Shown here: piece by piece, positions 1-10,675 of the stretch | Layout of the letters: each line of letters begins with the position of its first letter | Numbering within the stretch: position 1 is the first letter of the stretch | Origin: Primulina eburnea | Taxonomy: Eukaryota; Streptophyta; Magnoliopsida; Lamiales; Gesneriaceae | Assembly: GCF_022965805.1 (NCBI RefSeq) | Contig: NC_133103.1 | Span: forward strand, 31,063,635-31,127,634 | DNA length: 64,000 bases | Direction of reading: 5' to 3' | Position numbers and translations under genes: made by a program | Notes under the pieces: model-generated | What the model was told of the DNA's origin: nothing | Seen by the model: only the letters and a program-made list of their open reading frames with translations | Databases searched by the model: none

Positions 1-50
1 GACAGTACAATCAAATAGTTTGATTTACTAAGAGTCCTGAGGAACCCTAT

Positions 51-1079
51 GTGTATAAGAAGGTCAGTGGGAGTGTTGTGACATTCCTGGTGTTATATGT
101 TGATGACATTCAACTCATTGGGAATGATGTAGGAATGTTGCAATCAACTAAGATATGGTTAGCGAGTAAGTTCTCGATGCAGGACTTGGGGGAAGCATCT
201 TTTGTATTGGGAATACAGATCTATAGAGATAGATCGAGAAGATTGCTTGGTCTCACCCAGTCCACATACATTGATACCATCGTGAAGTCGTTCTCGATGG
301 ATGAGTCCAAGGGAGGACATCTACCAATGTGTCATGGCGTGTCCCTATCCAAGTCTGTCTCCCAAGACTGATGCAGAGATAGTGGCGATGACACGCATTC
401 CGTATGCTTCGGCAATTGGTAGCATCATGTATGGGATGATATCTACACGTCTTGACGTGGCTTTCGCACTAAGTGTAGTGAGTAGATATCAATCGAACCC
501 TGGTCTTCCACACTGGAAATCTGTGAAAGACATCCTCAAGTAGTTGAGAAGGACCAATAAATTGTTCTTGGTCTATGGGGTGGAGAACTAAAATTGGAAG
601 GCTATACCGACTCTAGCTTCCAAAGCGATATCGATGACTCGAAGTCAACCTCTGGTTTTGTATTCATGCTCTATGGTGCTGCTGTCTCTTGGAAGAGTTC
701 CAAGCGAGACAATACTACGGATTCTAGCACAGAGGCCGAATACATTGCTGCATCAGATGCAGCAAGGGAGGCTGTTTGGATAAGGAATTTCGTCCAAGAG
801 TTGGGCGTCATTCCTAATGGAGTTGCTCCTGTCCCGGTGTTGTGTGACAACACGGGAGCTATAGCTCAAGCAAAGGAGCCTAGGTCTCATCAGAAATCCA
901 AACTAGTATTGAGAAAGTACCACATCCTCGGAGAGATTGTGGAAAGAGGAGAAGTGTCTTTTGACAAAGTCGGCTCCGCCGATAATGTTGTTGATCCACT
1001 AGCTACGCCTTTACCTGGACCATTATTCGACAAGCATCGCGAATCAATGGGTTTAAAGCATATGGGTAGTTGGCTCTAG
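51..1079 (+). pseudogene. Copia element C: 3' end of pol (RT and RNase H), broken
   Basis: The end of a Ty1/Copia polyprotein whose 5' part lies outside the window. The reverse transcriptase active-site motif YVDD is at about 97-108, followed by the Copia RT tail (ASAIGSIMYGM, SRYQSNPG). The RNase H part begins near 594 ([20 protein letters not shown]) and includes STEAEYIA and [17 protein letters not shown]; it ends at a normal stop next to a polypurine tract (AAGTGGGAGA) and the LTR. A frameshift near 340 and a TAG at about 541 break the frame, so no functional polyprotein is made. The domain order and the missing chromodomain identify Copia; I cannot fix the lineage with confidence. Confidence 0.9.
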
Positions 1080-2205
1080 TGCAAGTGGGAGATTGTTAGA
1101 GTAGGTGCCCGTCGAGCCAAGTGTTGGCCGAGTGTTCACAATGAAACTCTATGTATAAGCAATCTTTATTTTAATAATGTTTGAGATTATTATTATGGCA
1201 CATCTTTATCTGTATACCCATGCTAGTTGCATAGATAAAGCCCTTGAATATACAAATAGTAGAAAGAATATGAGATGCTCATATGATGAGTATCATGAAA
1301 CTCATATTTGTAATACTGTATATTCTAAACGGTTCCTAGTCGATTCAGCCGCCACTAAGAAGGATATAGGCCGCTAGAGTTCGAGACTAGTATCTGCGAT
1401 GTGAGTACCATGTTTCATTGGTAAGGGACATTGTGATGTCCGAGCATGCAGATAGGTGCTCCTGGTAGAGTGCACTGAACAACCCTCCATTAAAGGACTT
1501 TCCAAGTGGTTCTCACTTATCGAGTGGAAAAGTCCTGGTTTATGGTTGTACACCATTAGTCCTTATGACCCGGGACAACATTGAGACTCTATGTGCTAGA
1601 ATTACACTTTGACTTGTTTACCAACTCTCATGGGGTCATCAGGTGGCAAGGTTGGGTGTTCTGTCGAAACACATAGGAGTCGATGCATTGTAGTCGGGGA
1701 TTCACCGCTTACCTTTGGGTATGGATATCCTATGTGTTATCATGTGTATGTAGATCGAAATCTCTGGCCAGAGTATGGTGGTGATTATGAAAGGGTTTCA
1801 TAGATTACACCATCGATGCAACTACGACATGACACATAGTATCGATTCATTGACAACTCTCGATAAACCAATGGTTGTCGAATCGATCGGGATATATGAG
1901 TTGAAGGGACCGTACTGTACGCTAACCATAATTGAATGGTTCTTGCAGGCACTATCATTTGATACCTAGGGAATCATGTAAGCGATGCTGCTAGGCATTT
2001 AACATGATTGGTTGGGTACTATCAGACTTGAGTTCTGACGTTCTTGTTATCAAGGTGTTGATAAGTAAGAATGGAGCAATTGGGGTATGCTCATATAAGG
2101 ACATGTTTAGTCCGAATCACATGGAGATGTGAACCCACGGCTAGTCGTATCAATGAACCATTGAGGGCCACACAAGTGATAGCTTTCTAGATCCCGTTGA
2201 GAAGT

Positions 2206-2367
2206 AAAATAGTTCAATGTGTTGAACGGCTTATAAAGGAGTTTATAAGCATAAAGAAAATTAGAAGTATGACTTCTATAAAGGAGAAAATAGTTCAATG
2301 TGTTGAACGACTTATAAATGAGTTTATAAGTGTAAAGAAAAATAGAAGTATGACTTCTATGAGAGAA
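2206..2367 (+). repeat. 81-bp tandem duplication inside the Copia C LTR
   Basis: Two adjacent units of 81 bp (2206-2286 and 2287-2367) each contain AAAATAGTTCAATGTGTTGAAC, then CTTATAAA-GAGTTTATAAG and TAGAAGTATGACTTCTAT. The second and third stretches are themselves short inverted repeats. The related LTR at 6520-8549 has only one unit (about 7390-7470), so the duplication is specific to this copy or subfamily. Confidence 0.85.
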
Positions 2368-2471
2368 ATGTAAATTTTGATTTATGGAAGTGTTCCTAAA
2401 TTAAAATTTGGCCAAGTGAATAATGTATTTGAAAATTGTGATTTTCATAAACATTATTATGGACTAAATTA

Positions 2472-2557
2472 AATTAATTCAAGTGTTGAATTAATTAAAC
2501 ACTAGTGGACCTAGTAGAGTCCAAAATAATTAAATTAATTCAAGTGTTGAATTAATT
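2472..2557. repeat. Paired perfect hairpins in the Copia C LTR
   Basis: Two copies (2472-2496 and 2533-2557) of a perfect inverted repeat with 11-bp arms AATTAATTCAA / TTGAATTAATT and a GTG loop. They are separated by text containing GGACCTAGTAGAGTCC, another short palindrome. The same pair is conserved, slightly diverged, in the inverted LTR at about 7195-7290, so it is a family feature and may matter for LTR function or transcript folding. Confidence 0.75.
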
Positions 2558-3249
2558 AAATTATATTGAGTCTTGTAGAGCTCAATTTAAATTAATTATT
2601 TAACTAGTGGGACTTGAGTAAATTCAAGTAATGTTTAATTAGTCTCAAATATGTTTGAGATAATTAAATTTAGTCCAAAGTTTTTAATTTGATTAAAAAC
2701 TATATTATATGCATGCATGGGAGGTGAAGGGTTGGAGATTACTTTTTATTAAAATAATGAAAGGCATGCACCTTTTGCTTTTTGCTTTTTTCACAACCAA
2801 GACAAGAAAATTAACTCATTCTCCTTCCCCTCCAACATGAGATGGCCGAAACATAGCATATTTTCTCTCCTCCATTTTTCTCTCTTTTGTTCTTCAATTG
2901 TTGGAGATCAAAAACACTTCTCTTTGAAAAATCCTCATATTTTTCTAGTGCAAAATATGAGGGGATCTACCTAATTGGTGGTGGGCTTAATAGTTGAGCA
3001 AGGAGTGCTCATTGGAAAGCTTGAAGATAGTTTCTACCTTTCAAGAGCTTTGTTGTTTGACAACAAAGTTGGAGCATAATCAATCTCTTGAGATTGATAG
3101 GTATATTTATTTAAAACACACTATGTATGTCATTTTTGTGGTTTATTGTATTTGTTGCACAAAATGTAGTGGTGGCCGAAATTTTTTATGAAAAATCGAA
3201 TTTTTAAACTTCCGTTGCGCTTCCGGTCACCGTAACCGATCCCCTTTCA

Positions 3250-4003
3250 GCGTTTTCCTGTACAAACTTCCGTTTGCTGCCGCATCGAGCATAGATCTCA
3301 CAGAAGGATCTACCCCATAGTAAAATGTCTCCACCTGCTGGCCTACTGAAAAACCATGTCTCGGGCACATTCTCAACATCTTTTTAAACCTCGCCCATGC
3401 TGAATTCAATGATTCCCCATCTCTCTGTCTAAATGAAGTGATTTCATTTCGCAGTTGTGTAATCTTAGTAGGGGGAAAATACCTGTGCATGAAGAACTCA
3501 ACTAGCCCATCCCAAGTAGTGATAGAACCAGCTGGAAGGTCGCGAAGCCACTCCATAGCTTCTCCTTTCAAGGAGAATGGAAATAGTCTGAGTCGAATGG
3601 CATCAGTACTCACCCCATTGCACTTAATCGTATCACAGATTGACAGAAAATTCTCCAGATGTGCATTGGGGTCTTCAGATGGTGCTCCACCAAACTTTAC
3701 TTGCATTTGGATCATCTGGATGATGCCTGGCTTCAGCTCGAATGTATTTGCCTGAATCGTAGGGCGGATGATACTAGAACCATACCCTCCAAATGCTGTC
3801 CTATGAAGCTCCATCAAAGTGCGATTATCCTCTTCCCCGGCCATTTCCTCAACTTCTGGTTTATGGTCCAAATCAGATTCTGCTTCAGATTCAAATTCTA
3901 GAGTCAAGTTGTTATTCCTTCGAGCTTTGCGGATACTGCGAAGAGTGCTTTCAATCTCAAGATCAAGTGGCACTAGATTCTTTACGTCTTGAGCACGGCT
4001 CAT
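3250..4003 (-). pseudogene. Athila-like Gypsy gag, truncated by insertion of Copia C
   Basis: About 251 codons of a Ty3/Gypsy gag, read from the likely start ATG at 4003 (MSRAQDVKNL). The retrotransposon gag domain is clear: DPNAHLENFLSICDT, DAIRLRLFPFSLKGEAMEWL, AGSITTWDGL, FFPPTKITQLRNEI and GESLNSAWARFK, ending near MLDAAANGS. This arrangement is typical of Athila-type elements. The frame is open but stops being gag exactly where the Copia C LTR ends, so the C-terminal capsid part and all of pol are displaced out of the window. An upstream in-frame ATG at 4045 is less likely to be the start because the added residues look non-conserved. Confidence 0.88.
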
Positions 4004-4183
4004 ATAACACGAGCTAACCCCTGAAATCAAAAAATTTAAGTGCATGATTTAAGCTCCAAGCGAGAATAAGTAGAATAAACAAAAGTAATTAAAATGCTAA
4101 AGAACGAATAAAAAAAAAAAAATTAAACTAAGAGTAAAAGCCTAGTCTCAAACAAATAGTTTATCCTAATATCAAATAAATAG

Positions 4184-4201
4184 TCCCCGGCAACAGCGCC
4201 A
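4184..4201 (-). other. Primer binding site matching tRNA-Asp, Athila-like element
   Basis: On the minus strand the sequence is TGGCGCTGTTGCCGGGGA. It differs by one base from the tRNA-Asp type site (TGGCGCCGTTGCC...) used by Athila and Tat elements. It sits six bases inside the LTR end (...GTCGGTCA) and about 180 bp before the gag start, as expected for first-strand priming. Confidence 0.88.
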
Positions 4202-4207
4202 AAAACT

Positions 4208-5828
4208 TGACCGACGATTTCGGTTGGGATTAATTCTAGCAAGCGGACTAGGTCAAGTTATAGTAAATGGACGAACAGTCCAAGTATCGATCCCACAGAG
4301 ACTATTATTTAATTACTAAGATTCGATTATTTTATTTAATCTAGGCAAACAAAAGCGAGCGATTGATTATTATTTCAACTAAACGAATTTTTAAACGAAG
4401 TTATTCTAATGTAATAACTAAATCAATATCAGAGAAGCTTGGACGCGGGATTTTCAAATTTAAATAGAATGACCGGGAACACACAACGGTAACAAACTCT
4501 GATTAAATTCATGCACTGGAATTATTCGATTAGCAATTATTCGAAGTCACGATGTAATCCTCTAATTTAATTATAAATCTATTTCTAGAATTTATAATCC
4601 TATTTTCATTTAACAGTCCAATTATTTCTAATTGAATTTAATTAAACAAAAACGCATGCATCAACGATAGAATTACAGCTGTCAACAGAATACTATTTCT
4701 AGTCGGTTTAACCGTGTGTTGATTAATATTTTTGAAGCTAAATTTCAATCCATTCCCTTTCGAGTCAAGATCGAACAACAAACATGCAATTTAATTGGCC
4801 AAATCAGAAGCACGAAAATTACGCAAACATCAATCAATAACAAGAAATAATTATGAATTGAACGATCCAACGAATAAACAAAATCATGCGTTTGTCCCTA
4901 TCGTGGTCCCGATCACAAGAAGAACTACTCCATAAATTCAAAACTAAAATCAAATTCAATGTTTGAATTCATGTCTAAGAAAATAAGAAAATAAAAGAGA
5001 AGAGAAATCTCAATGACGGTGCGCGGATCTTGCGTGTAAATTGCGCTGTTTTCGCCCAAGTCGCCGCCGTTTTCAAAAAGTTCAAAGCTTGCGCTCTTCT
5101 TTTCTCTCCAAGTCGGCTGCTTCCTCTGTTTTCAACCCATCGTGTTAGGTTTTTTTTTCTTTTTATATCTCCAAACTCACGAACAAAATCTTTGCCAAAT
5201 TCTCGATCTGATATTGCGTACACGGACCCTGTGCTTGCATCCGAGAAAGGGTCCGTGTAGACTCTGCCTCAAAATTCTTCCGGAACACTGGGCACGGACC
5301 CCGTGTAGGGGTCCGTCTCTGGGTCCGTGTACCTACTGGATTTTTCTTCCTTCGGATGCAAGTGGACACGGACCCCGTGCATGGGTCCGTCGAGGGGTCC
5401 GTTGTGCTTCTGTAAATTGTGTCTCGGAAAATGGCTGGCACGGACCTGTCTCCGGGGTCCGTCAACATACTGTAATTTGGATTCTGGGATGGTGAGGTAC
5501 ACGGACCCCGTGTAAGGGTCCGTATACAGGTCCGTGGAGACTTGGCTTTTCTCTTCTTTGGGGGTTTCTGTGCACGGACCCTTAGACGGGGTCCGTCTTT
5601 GGGTCCGGGTGCTCTCTTGAGAAACTTTCCTATTTTTCCGGGTATTTCGTGACATGGCACTGCGAGCTTGACTTTTCTTTCATTCCTTTGGCTTTCACCA
5701 TCTTTTGGTCAAATCTGCATATAACCATAATGAGACGAATTAAGCGCGAAACTCGGAATAAAAATGCCAGATAAGCACGAATACGACAAAATAAGATCTC
5801 TAAAATGCTATACAATTCGTGCTTATCA
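4208..5828 (-). repeat. 5' LTR of the Athila-like Gypsy element
   Basis: On the minus strand it begins TGATAAGCACGAATTG (at 5828) and ends ATCGTCGGTCA (at 4208), giving 1,621 bp, and is followed by the Asp-type primer site and gag. The TG...CA ends and the primer site define the boundaries; only one LTR of this element is in the window. It carries a striking hairpin array. The element is inserted into the leader of Copia A. The other LTR and the far target duplication are not visible. Confidence 0.8.
5221..5610. repeat. Six-unit CG-rich hairpin array in the Athila-like LTR
   Basis: Six units start near 5221, 5292, 5366, 5439, 5500 and 5572, so the period is about 60-75 bp. Each contains CACGGACCC followed after a short loop by GGGTCCGTG, often with an extra GGTCCGT arm; each unit can fold back on itself. 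The stretches between units differ, so this is a repeated motif rather than a simple tandem duplication. Open frames across it encode only low-complexity repeats and are not genes. By analogy with retrotransposon U3 regions it may act as a protein-binding enhancer module (inference). Confidence 0.85.
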
Positions 5829-6505
5829 ATCATACTTAATGTTTAATATCTTATATCATACACCATCAATTAATTATCACAATAATCAATTGACACAGTA
5901 TTATATATCTTGATCCGATCACTAACCGCCACGATTATAAACTAAATAACAAAGTATACAAACTCTTTTGTCTACTTTCTAATTAATTTATTTATAATCG
6001 AATTTCTTGTAAATCACTATTTACTATAATTAATTAAAGTCCAACTTCAATTATTTATTTTATGAGAAAATATGCACAACTTTTGTAAATTTAAACTTAA
6101 GGGCCCAAAAAATCATTTTTCACCAAAAACATTTTTGGCCCATTTAAATTTCACAAAATATGTCAACCATCCAATAGCCCAACAACTCAAGGCCCATGAC
6201 ACTTTGATATTCCAAAACACTTTTGGAAACCCTAGTCGTTATCGCCGTGGCCAGAGCTCTGTCGCCAGATTCCCACCAACTTACATAAAAATATATTTTG
6301 CTAAAAGCAAGGGGCTCTTGGGCTGCCCTTGATGCCGGTTTTGGGCAACCCCTCGGGCAGCCCAAGCTGCCCGAAATGGCAACAAATTGCTGCCCAAAAA
6401 CCGCCCCAAACCGGCCTTGATTTTAGTTGTTTCGATTGTCTTATACGGTTAGAAATGGACCTCAATATAATATCATGTATATGCTACAAAAAATAGTAAC
6501 CATAT
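5829..6505 (-). mobile_element. Leader (5' untranslated) region of Copia element A, truncated
   Basis: Follows the primer site of Copia A on the minus strand and runs to the insertion point of the Athila-like element. No gag-like frame is visible. It is AT-rich except for a GC-rich patch at about 6318-6420, which includes a perfect hairpin CGGGCAGC-CCAA-GCTGCCCG (6354-6373). The layout and some wording (CACTAACCGCCA.GATTAT near 5920, compare 12015) resemble the Copia B leader, so A and B belong to related families with long non-coding leaders. Confidence 0.65.
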
Positions 6506-6517
6506 CTCATGATACCA
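6506..6517 (-). other. Primer binding site of Copia A (initiator tRNA-Met type)
   Basis: Minus-strand TGGTATCATGAG, a decayed form of the TGGTATCAGAGC site complementary to initiator tRNA-Met. It lies two bases beyond the LTR end (CCCCTATCA), which helps fix the LTR boundary at 6520. Confidence 0.75.
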
Positions 6518-6519
6518 CT

Positions 6520-8549
6520 TGATAGGGGATCGGTTAAGGTGCCCGCTTGTGCAACAGAAGTTTCAAAATATTTTTCATGCAAGCAAAATGAACACCCTAT
6601 CTATAGTTTGTAGCAAATACAATAAAAATATAAAATGACATTCATAGGGTGTTTTAGAAATTCTTACCTATCAATCTCTTAAGATTGATTATGGCTCCAA
6701 CTAAGATGTAAACACCTTAGCTCTTGAATGGTAGACTATTCTACAAGCTTCCAATAAGCACTCCTTGCTCAAAAAATAAGCTCACCACCAACAAGGAAGA
6801 TCCACTTTACACTTGCACTAGAAAATATATGGCATTTTTCTTTGAGAAGAGGGTGCATTCATCAACAAGTGAAGAAGCCAAATGAAGGAGAATACTAGCT
6901 TGGAAATTTCGGCCAATGTATGTTTTAGGAGAGAAAGGGAGACATTTTCTTGGTTGTGGAAAAAGTTGAAGAAAAAAGTTGCATGTGCATGCCATGCCAT
7001 TAACTCAAAAGTTGTCTCCAACCCTTCATCTTCCAAGCATGTAATTTGTTTGGGCTTGTAACAATTACAAGGTCAATGAACTTTAATTTAAATATATCAG
7101 ATATATTTGGGACCATTTAAACCTCACTTTATTTTGCTCAAACCCACTAGTTTGATAATTATTTCTAATTGGGCTCTACAAGGCCCAATGTTATTTAATT
7201 AATTCAATACTTGAATTAATTTAATTATTTGGACTCTACTAGGTCCATTAGTGGTTAATTAATTCAACACTTGAATTAATTTAATTTAGTCCATAATAAT
7301 GTTTATGAAAATCACAATTTTCAAATACATTATTTTTTTGCCAACTTTTAATTTAGGAACACTTCCTCAAATTAAAAGTCGCATTCCCTTTATAGAAGTC
7401 ATACTTTTAATTTTTCTTGCGCTTATAAACTCCTTTATAAGTCGTTCAACACATTGGACTATTTTTACTTCTCAACGGGATCTAAAAATTTAGTACTTGT
7501 GTGGTGGCCCTCAATGATTCATTGATACAACTAGCCGTGGGTTCACATCTCCATGTGATTCGGGACTAAACATGTCCTTATATGAGCATACCCCAATTGC
7601 TCAATTCTTAATTATCAACTCCTTGATAATAAGAATGTCAGAACTCAAGTCTGATAGTACCCAACTAATCATGTTACATGCCTAGCAGCATCGCTTACAT
7701 GATTGCCTAGGTATCAAATGATAGTGTCTGCAAGAACTATTCAATTATGGTTAGCATACAGTACACTCCCTTCAACTCATACATCCCAACCGATTCGACA
7801 ACTATTGGTATATCGAGAGATGTCAAAGAATCGATACTATGTGTCATGTCGTAGTTGCATCGATGGTGTAATCTATCAAACCCATTTCATAATTACCACC
7901 ATACTCTGATCAGAGATTTTATACTACATATACATGAGATCACATAAGATATCCATACTCGAAGGTAAGCGGTGAATCCATGACTACAATGCATCGACTC
8001 CTATATGTTTCGACAAAACACCCAACTTTGCCACAAAGTGCAATGCTAGCACATAGAGTCTCAATGTTGTCCTAGGTCATAAGGACTAATGGTGTACAAC
8101 CATAAATTAGGACGTTTCCACTCGATGAGTGAGAACCACTTGGAAAGTCCTATATGGAGGGTTGTTCAATGCACTCTACCAGGAGCACCTATCTGCATGC
8201 TCGGACATCACAATGTCCCCTACCAATGAAACATGGTACTCACATCACATATACTAGTCTCAAACTCGAGCGGCCTATATACCTCTTTGCGGCGGCTGAA
8301 TCGACTAGGAACTGTTTAGAATATACAGTATTGCAAACATGAGTTTCATGATACTCATCATATGAGATCTCATATTCATTCTACTATTTGTATATTCAAG
8401 GACTTTATCTATGCAACTAGCATGGGTATATAGATAAAGATGTGCCAAAACAATAATTTCAAATATTATTAAAATAAAGATTGTTTATACATAGAGTTTC
8501 ATTGTGAACACTCGACCAACACTTGGCTCGACGGGCACCTACTCTAACA
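6520..8549 (-). repeat. 5' LTR of Copia element A
   Basis: On the minus strand it begins TGTTAGAGTAGGTGCCC (at 8549) and ends ATCCCCTATCA (at 6520), 2,030 bp. It aligns along its whole length with the plus-strand LTR at 1094-3249 but lacks the 81-bp duplication there. It is followed by a tRNA-Met type primer site and a non-coding leader. Together with the LTR of element C it forms a 2-kb inverted repeat separated by 3.3 kb. Confidence 0.88.
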
Positions 8550-8757
8550 AATAGACCCAATTATACTTACATCATTCTCATGGGCAAGAGCCCAATCTTG
8601 CATGCGTGTAGTCATGTGCTTTTTGAAAGTGGTGTGCATCATTATGCGAGTTTCATGTACTATGCAACTCTTGCATGTGTATTTGAATGGTAACAACATT
8701 CAAAATTTCCTCAAACTGTCTCTATAGTTCATTTGACATAGAAGTGAGCATATTACA
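8550..8757 (-). mobile_element. Fragment of Copia B interior between two insertions
   Basis: 208 bp caught between the start of Copia A and the solo LTR. It should be continuous with 10676 onward once the solo LTR and one TTACA are removed. No protein domain is recognisable; its assignment to the interior of B comes from the nesting order only. Confidence 0.5.
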
Positions 8758-8887
8758 TGTAATGCCCGGAAATTTAATCCGAGTAATCTGTAATTATGGA
8801 TTTATAATTTGATAGGATTACGAAAGGATTAATCGGGACACGAAATAAGAGTACACATGACTTGGGTAAGTTTCGGACAGAACTGTT

Positions 8888-9101
8888 GGCGCCCGAGCGG
8901 TAGAAAATGACCGCCCGAGCGCCATTGTGCAACAAGAGTATGCTCCGGGCAGAGGAGGTGGCGCCCGGGCGGTAGTTTATGACCGCCCGAGCGCCAACGC
9001 AGATGTATACGGACAGAATCCTTCGCGCCCGGGCGGTAGATTTCAACCGCCCGAGCGCCGAGCTCGCGTCCGAGCGGTAGATTGCCACCGCCCGAGCGCG
9101 A
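8888..9101. repeat. Four-unit hairpin array in the solo LTR
   Basis: Units at 8888-8923, 8960-8995, 9024-9059 and 9065-9100. Each reads GGCGCCCGAGCGGT, 7-8 bases, then ACCGCCCGAGCGCC or a close variant, giving near-perfect 14-bp arms with a short AT-rich loop. The right-hand end lies about 50 bp before a long TA run that probably holds the TATA box. The same motif recurs in the LTRs of element Y. Confidence 0.9.
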
Positions 9102-9151
9102 GACGTGTAATATGAGAATTAAGCCACTTGGCTTGATGCATGCGCGAGGTG

Positions 9152-9171
9152 TATATATATATATATATATA
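9152..9171 (+). promoter_or_regulatory. TA-rich probable TATA region of the solo LTR
   Basis: A run of ten TA dinucleotides directly downstream of the hairpin array. The corresponding place in the Y LTRs has ATATATATATAC too, followed in both families by CCTCAGAAATCAGAATCGA-like text. This position fits a U3/R promoter. No transcription start can be seen from sequence alone. Confidence 0.5.
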
Positions 9172-10675
9172 CATGCAAGACATTTCCTCAGAAATCAGAA
9201 TCGAGAGAAGAGAGTCGAGGAAAGTTGTTGAAAATCCTTACGCCTTTTCTGCGAAATCCGTCCGTCTGATTTTGAATCCGACTTCGGTATCGAGTTCCTA
9301 ACGACGTAGGCTACACTTTGACGTAAGTTTTGCTACGTTTTGACATGCTTTGAAATTATGCTATTGTCAGAATTGAATGGAATTCATATATGATGTTCTT
9401 GACATATTAGACATCGTAGAATCGAAGTCAGACTGAGAAACGGACTGAGTATGGAATTGTTATGAATTTCTTAGGGTATATTGATCTATACCAGACAGAT
9501 TTGAATTGGAATTGGATTATGGATTGTACTGGATATGGGTTATGGATTGTAACTGTTATCTAGTAATGTCGTATTGACGGGAATACTGAAATTGTACCGT
9601 TATACCGTTGATTTTGAATTAAGTCCAGATTGATCAGATTGTTATTGATTTGGACGGTATATTGACATGAGATTATTGATATTGTCATTGCCGGACAGGC
9701 TGTGAGTTCAGGACATCGACTGAGCCAGAAACCGACGAAAGAAAGGTATAAGTCAATGTGGTATTGGGAGATGGACTTGAGTCGGTTTGGACTTGAGTTT
9801 CCCTAAATCACATACTTTACTTTATTGCATTGATATTTGCATTGAATTGATGATATACTTGTTCTCTGGATTTTAGATGACAGGTATTAGACGAGTTATC
9901 TTGTGACAGAAGTGCCGGATAGTGGTGGTATCGCCACGGCACATTGCACGATGTCTCAAGATAGGATTTAGCGATTGAGTTACAGTCCATGACGGATAGG
10001 TCAGGACAGCGGATGTTTGGTTATATCGAGTAATAGGAAATGGGAATTCGTCTATTACGGAATTCGATGTAGGAATACCAGGATATTGGTTATATCGACT
10101 AATAGGAATACGGTTCCTTCTATTACGGAATTCGATATAGGAATACCACATCTGGCAACCGGGATCCCTAGACTAGGATTGAGTCTAGTCTGAAACGTGG
10201 AGTCACGTATATGTCGACAGTCTATGATTGATTATGTTTCAGCGTTTGACACATATATCTGTTACCTGATTACATGCTTGATATTGTTTTATATGATTGC
10301 ATGTTTCATTGATTTATACTGGGGATTATATTCTCACCGGTATATCCGGCTGTTGTCTTGTTTGTATGTGTACTTGACAACAGGTGGGACAGGTCCAGGG
10401 TCGAGGAGATGAAGAGCTAGATCGTGATTAGAGTGGTGGCACCGGACTTGGACTAGATGTAGGGTTGAACACTTGACTTTAGTTTTTAAACCCTAGTTTG
10501 AATAAATGTTTATGATACAGGACTTGTATTTTATATATACTGATATGTATATATGTCTTGATTTCACTACGTTCCGCATTTTAGAAAGAAAAATTTTTAG
10601 ACCCTGTTTTATAATCGATTAATTAGTCCCAATTACGATTAAGAACTTGATCAGCGTCCGGGCCCCCACATTACA

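Larger units (their letters stand above)
1094..3249 (+). repeat. 3' LTR of Copia element C
   Basis: It starts TGTTAGAGTAGG right after the polypurine tract of the pol remnant and ends CCCCTTTCA, at the point where the Athila-like gag on the other strand is cut. The 2,156-bp sequence is the same family as the inverted LTR at 6520-8549, to which it is roughly 90% identical by eye. The 5' LTR lies outside the window, so the target duplication (expected GCGTT, 3250-3254) cannot be confirmed. The LTR carries no coding sequence; its short open frames are incidental. Confidence 0.9.
8758..10670 (+). mobile_element. Solo LTR of a Tekay/Del-like chromovirus
   Basis: 1,913 bp starting TGTAATGCCCGG and ending CGTCCGGGCCCCCACA, flanked by exact 5-bp duplications TTACA (8753-8757 and 10671-10675). 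There is no primer site, coding region or second LTR, so it is a solo LTR left by unequal or intra-element recombination. The backbone is homologous to the LTRs of elements Y and Z: the Y/Z-like block with TTATACTGGGGATTATA, CTCACCGG, ATATCCGGCTGTTGT is at about 10315-10386, and two GGAATTCGATATAGGAA-like blocks lie at about 10020-10147. The hairpin array and TA run lie near its left third. Confidence 0.93.

Noticed and set aside
5163..5660. Overlapping open frames of 128 and 165 codons on the minus strand
   Set aside because: They run through the hairpin array and encode only its repeated motif (TDP.TGSV-like text) in different frames.
8888..9101. CRISPR-like regular repeats
   Set aside because: The units are internal hairpins of a plant retrotransposon LTR with irregular spacing, there are no cas genes, and the genome is eukaryotic.
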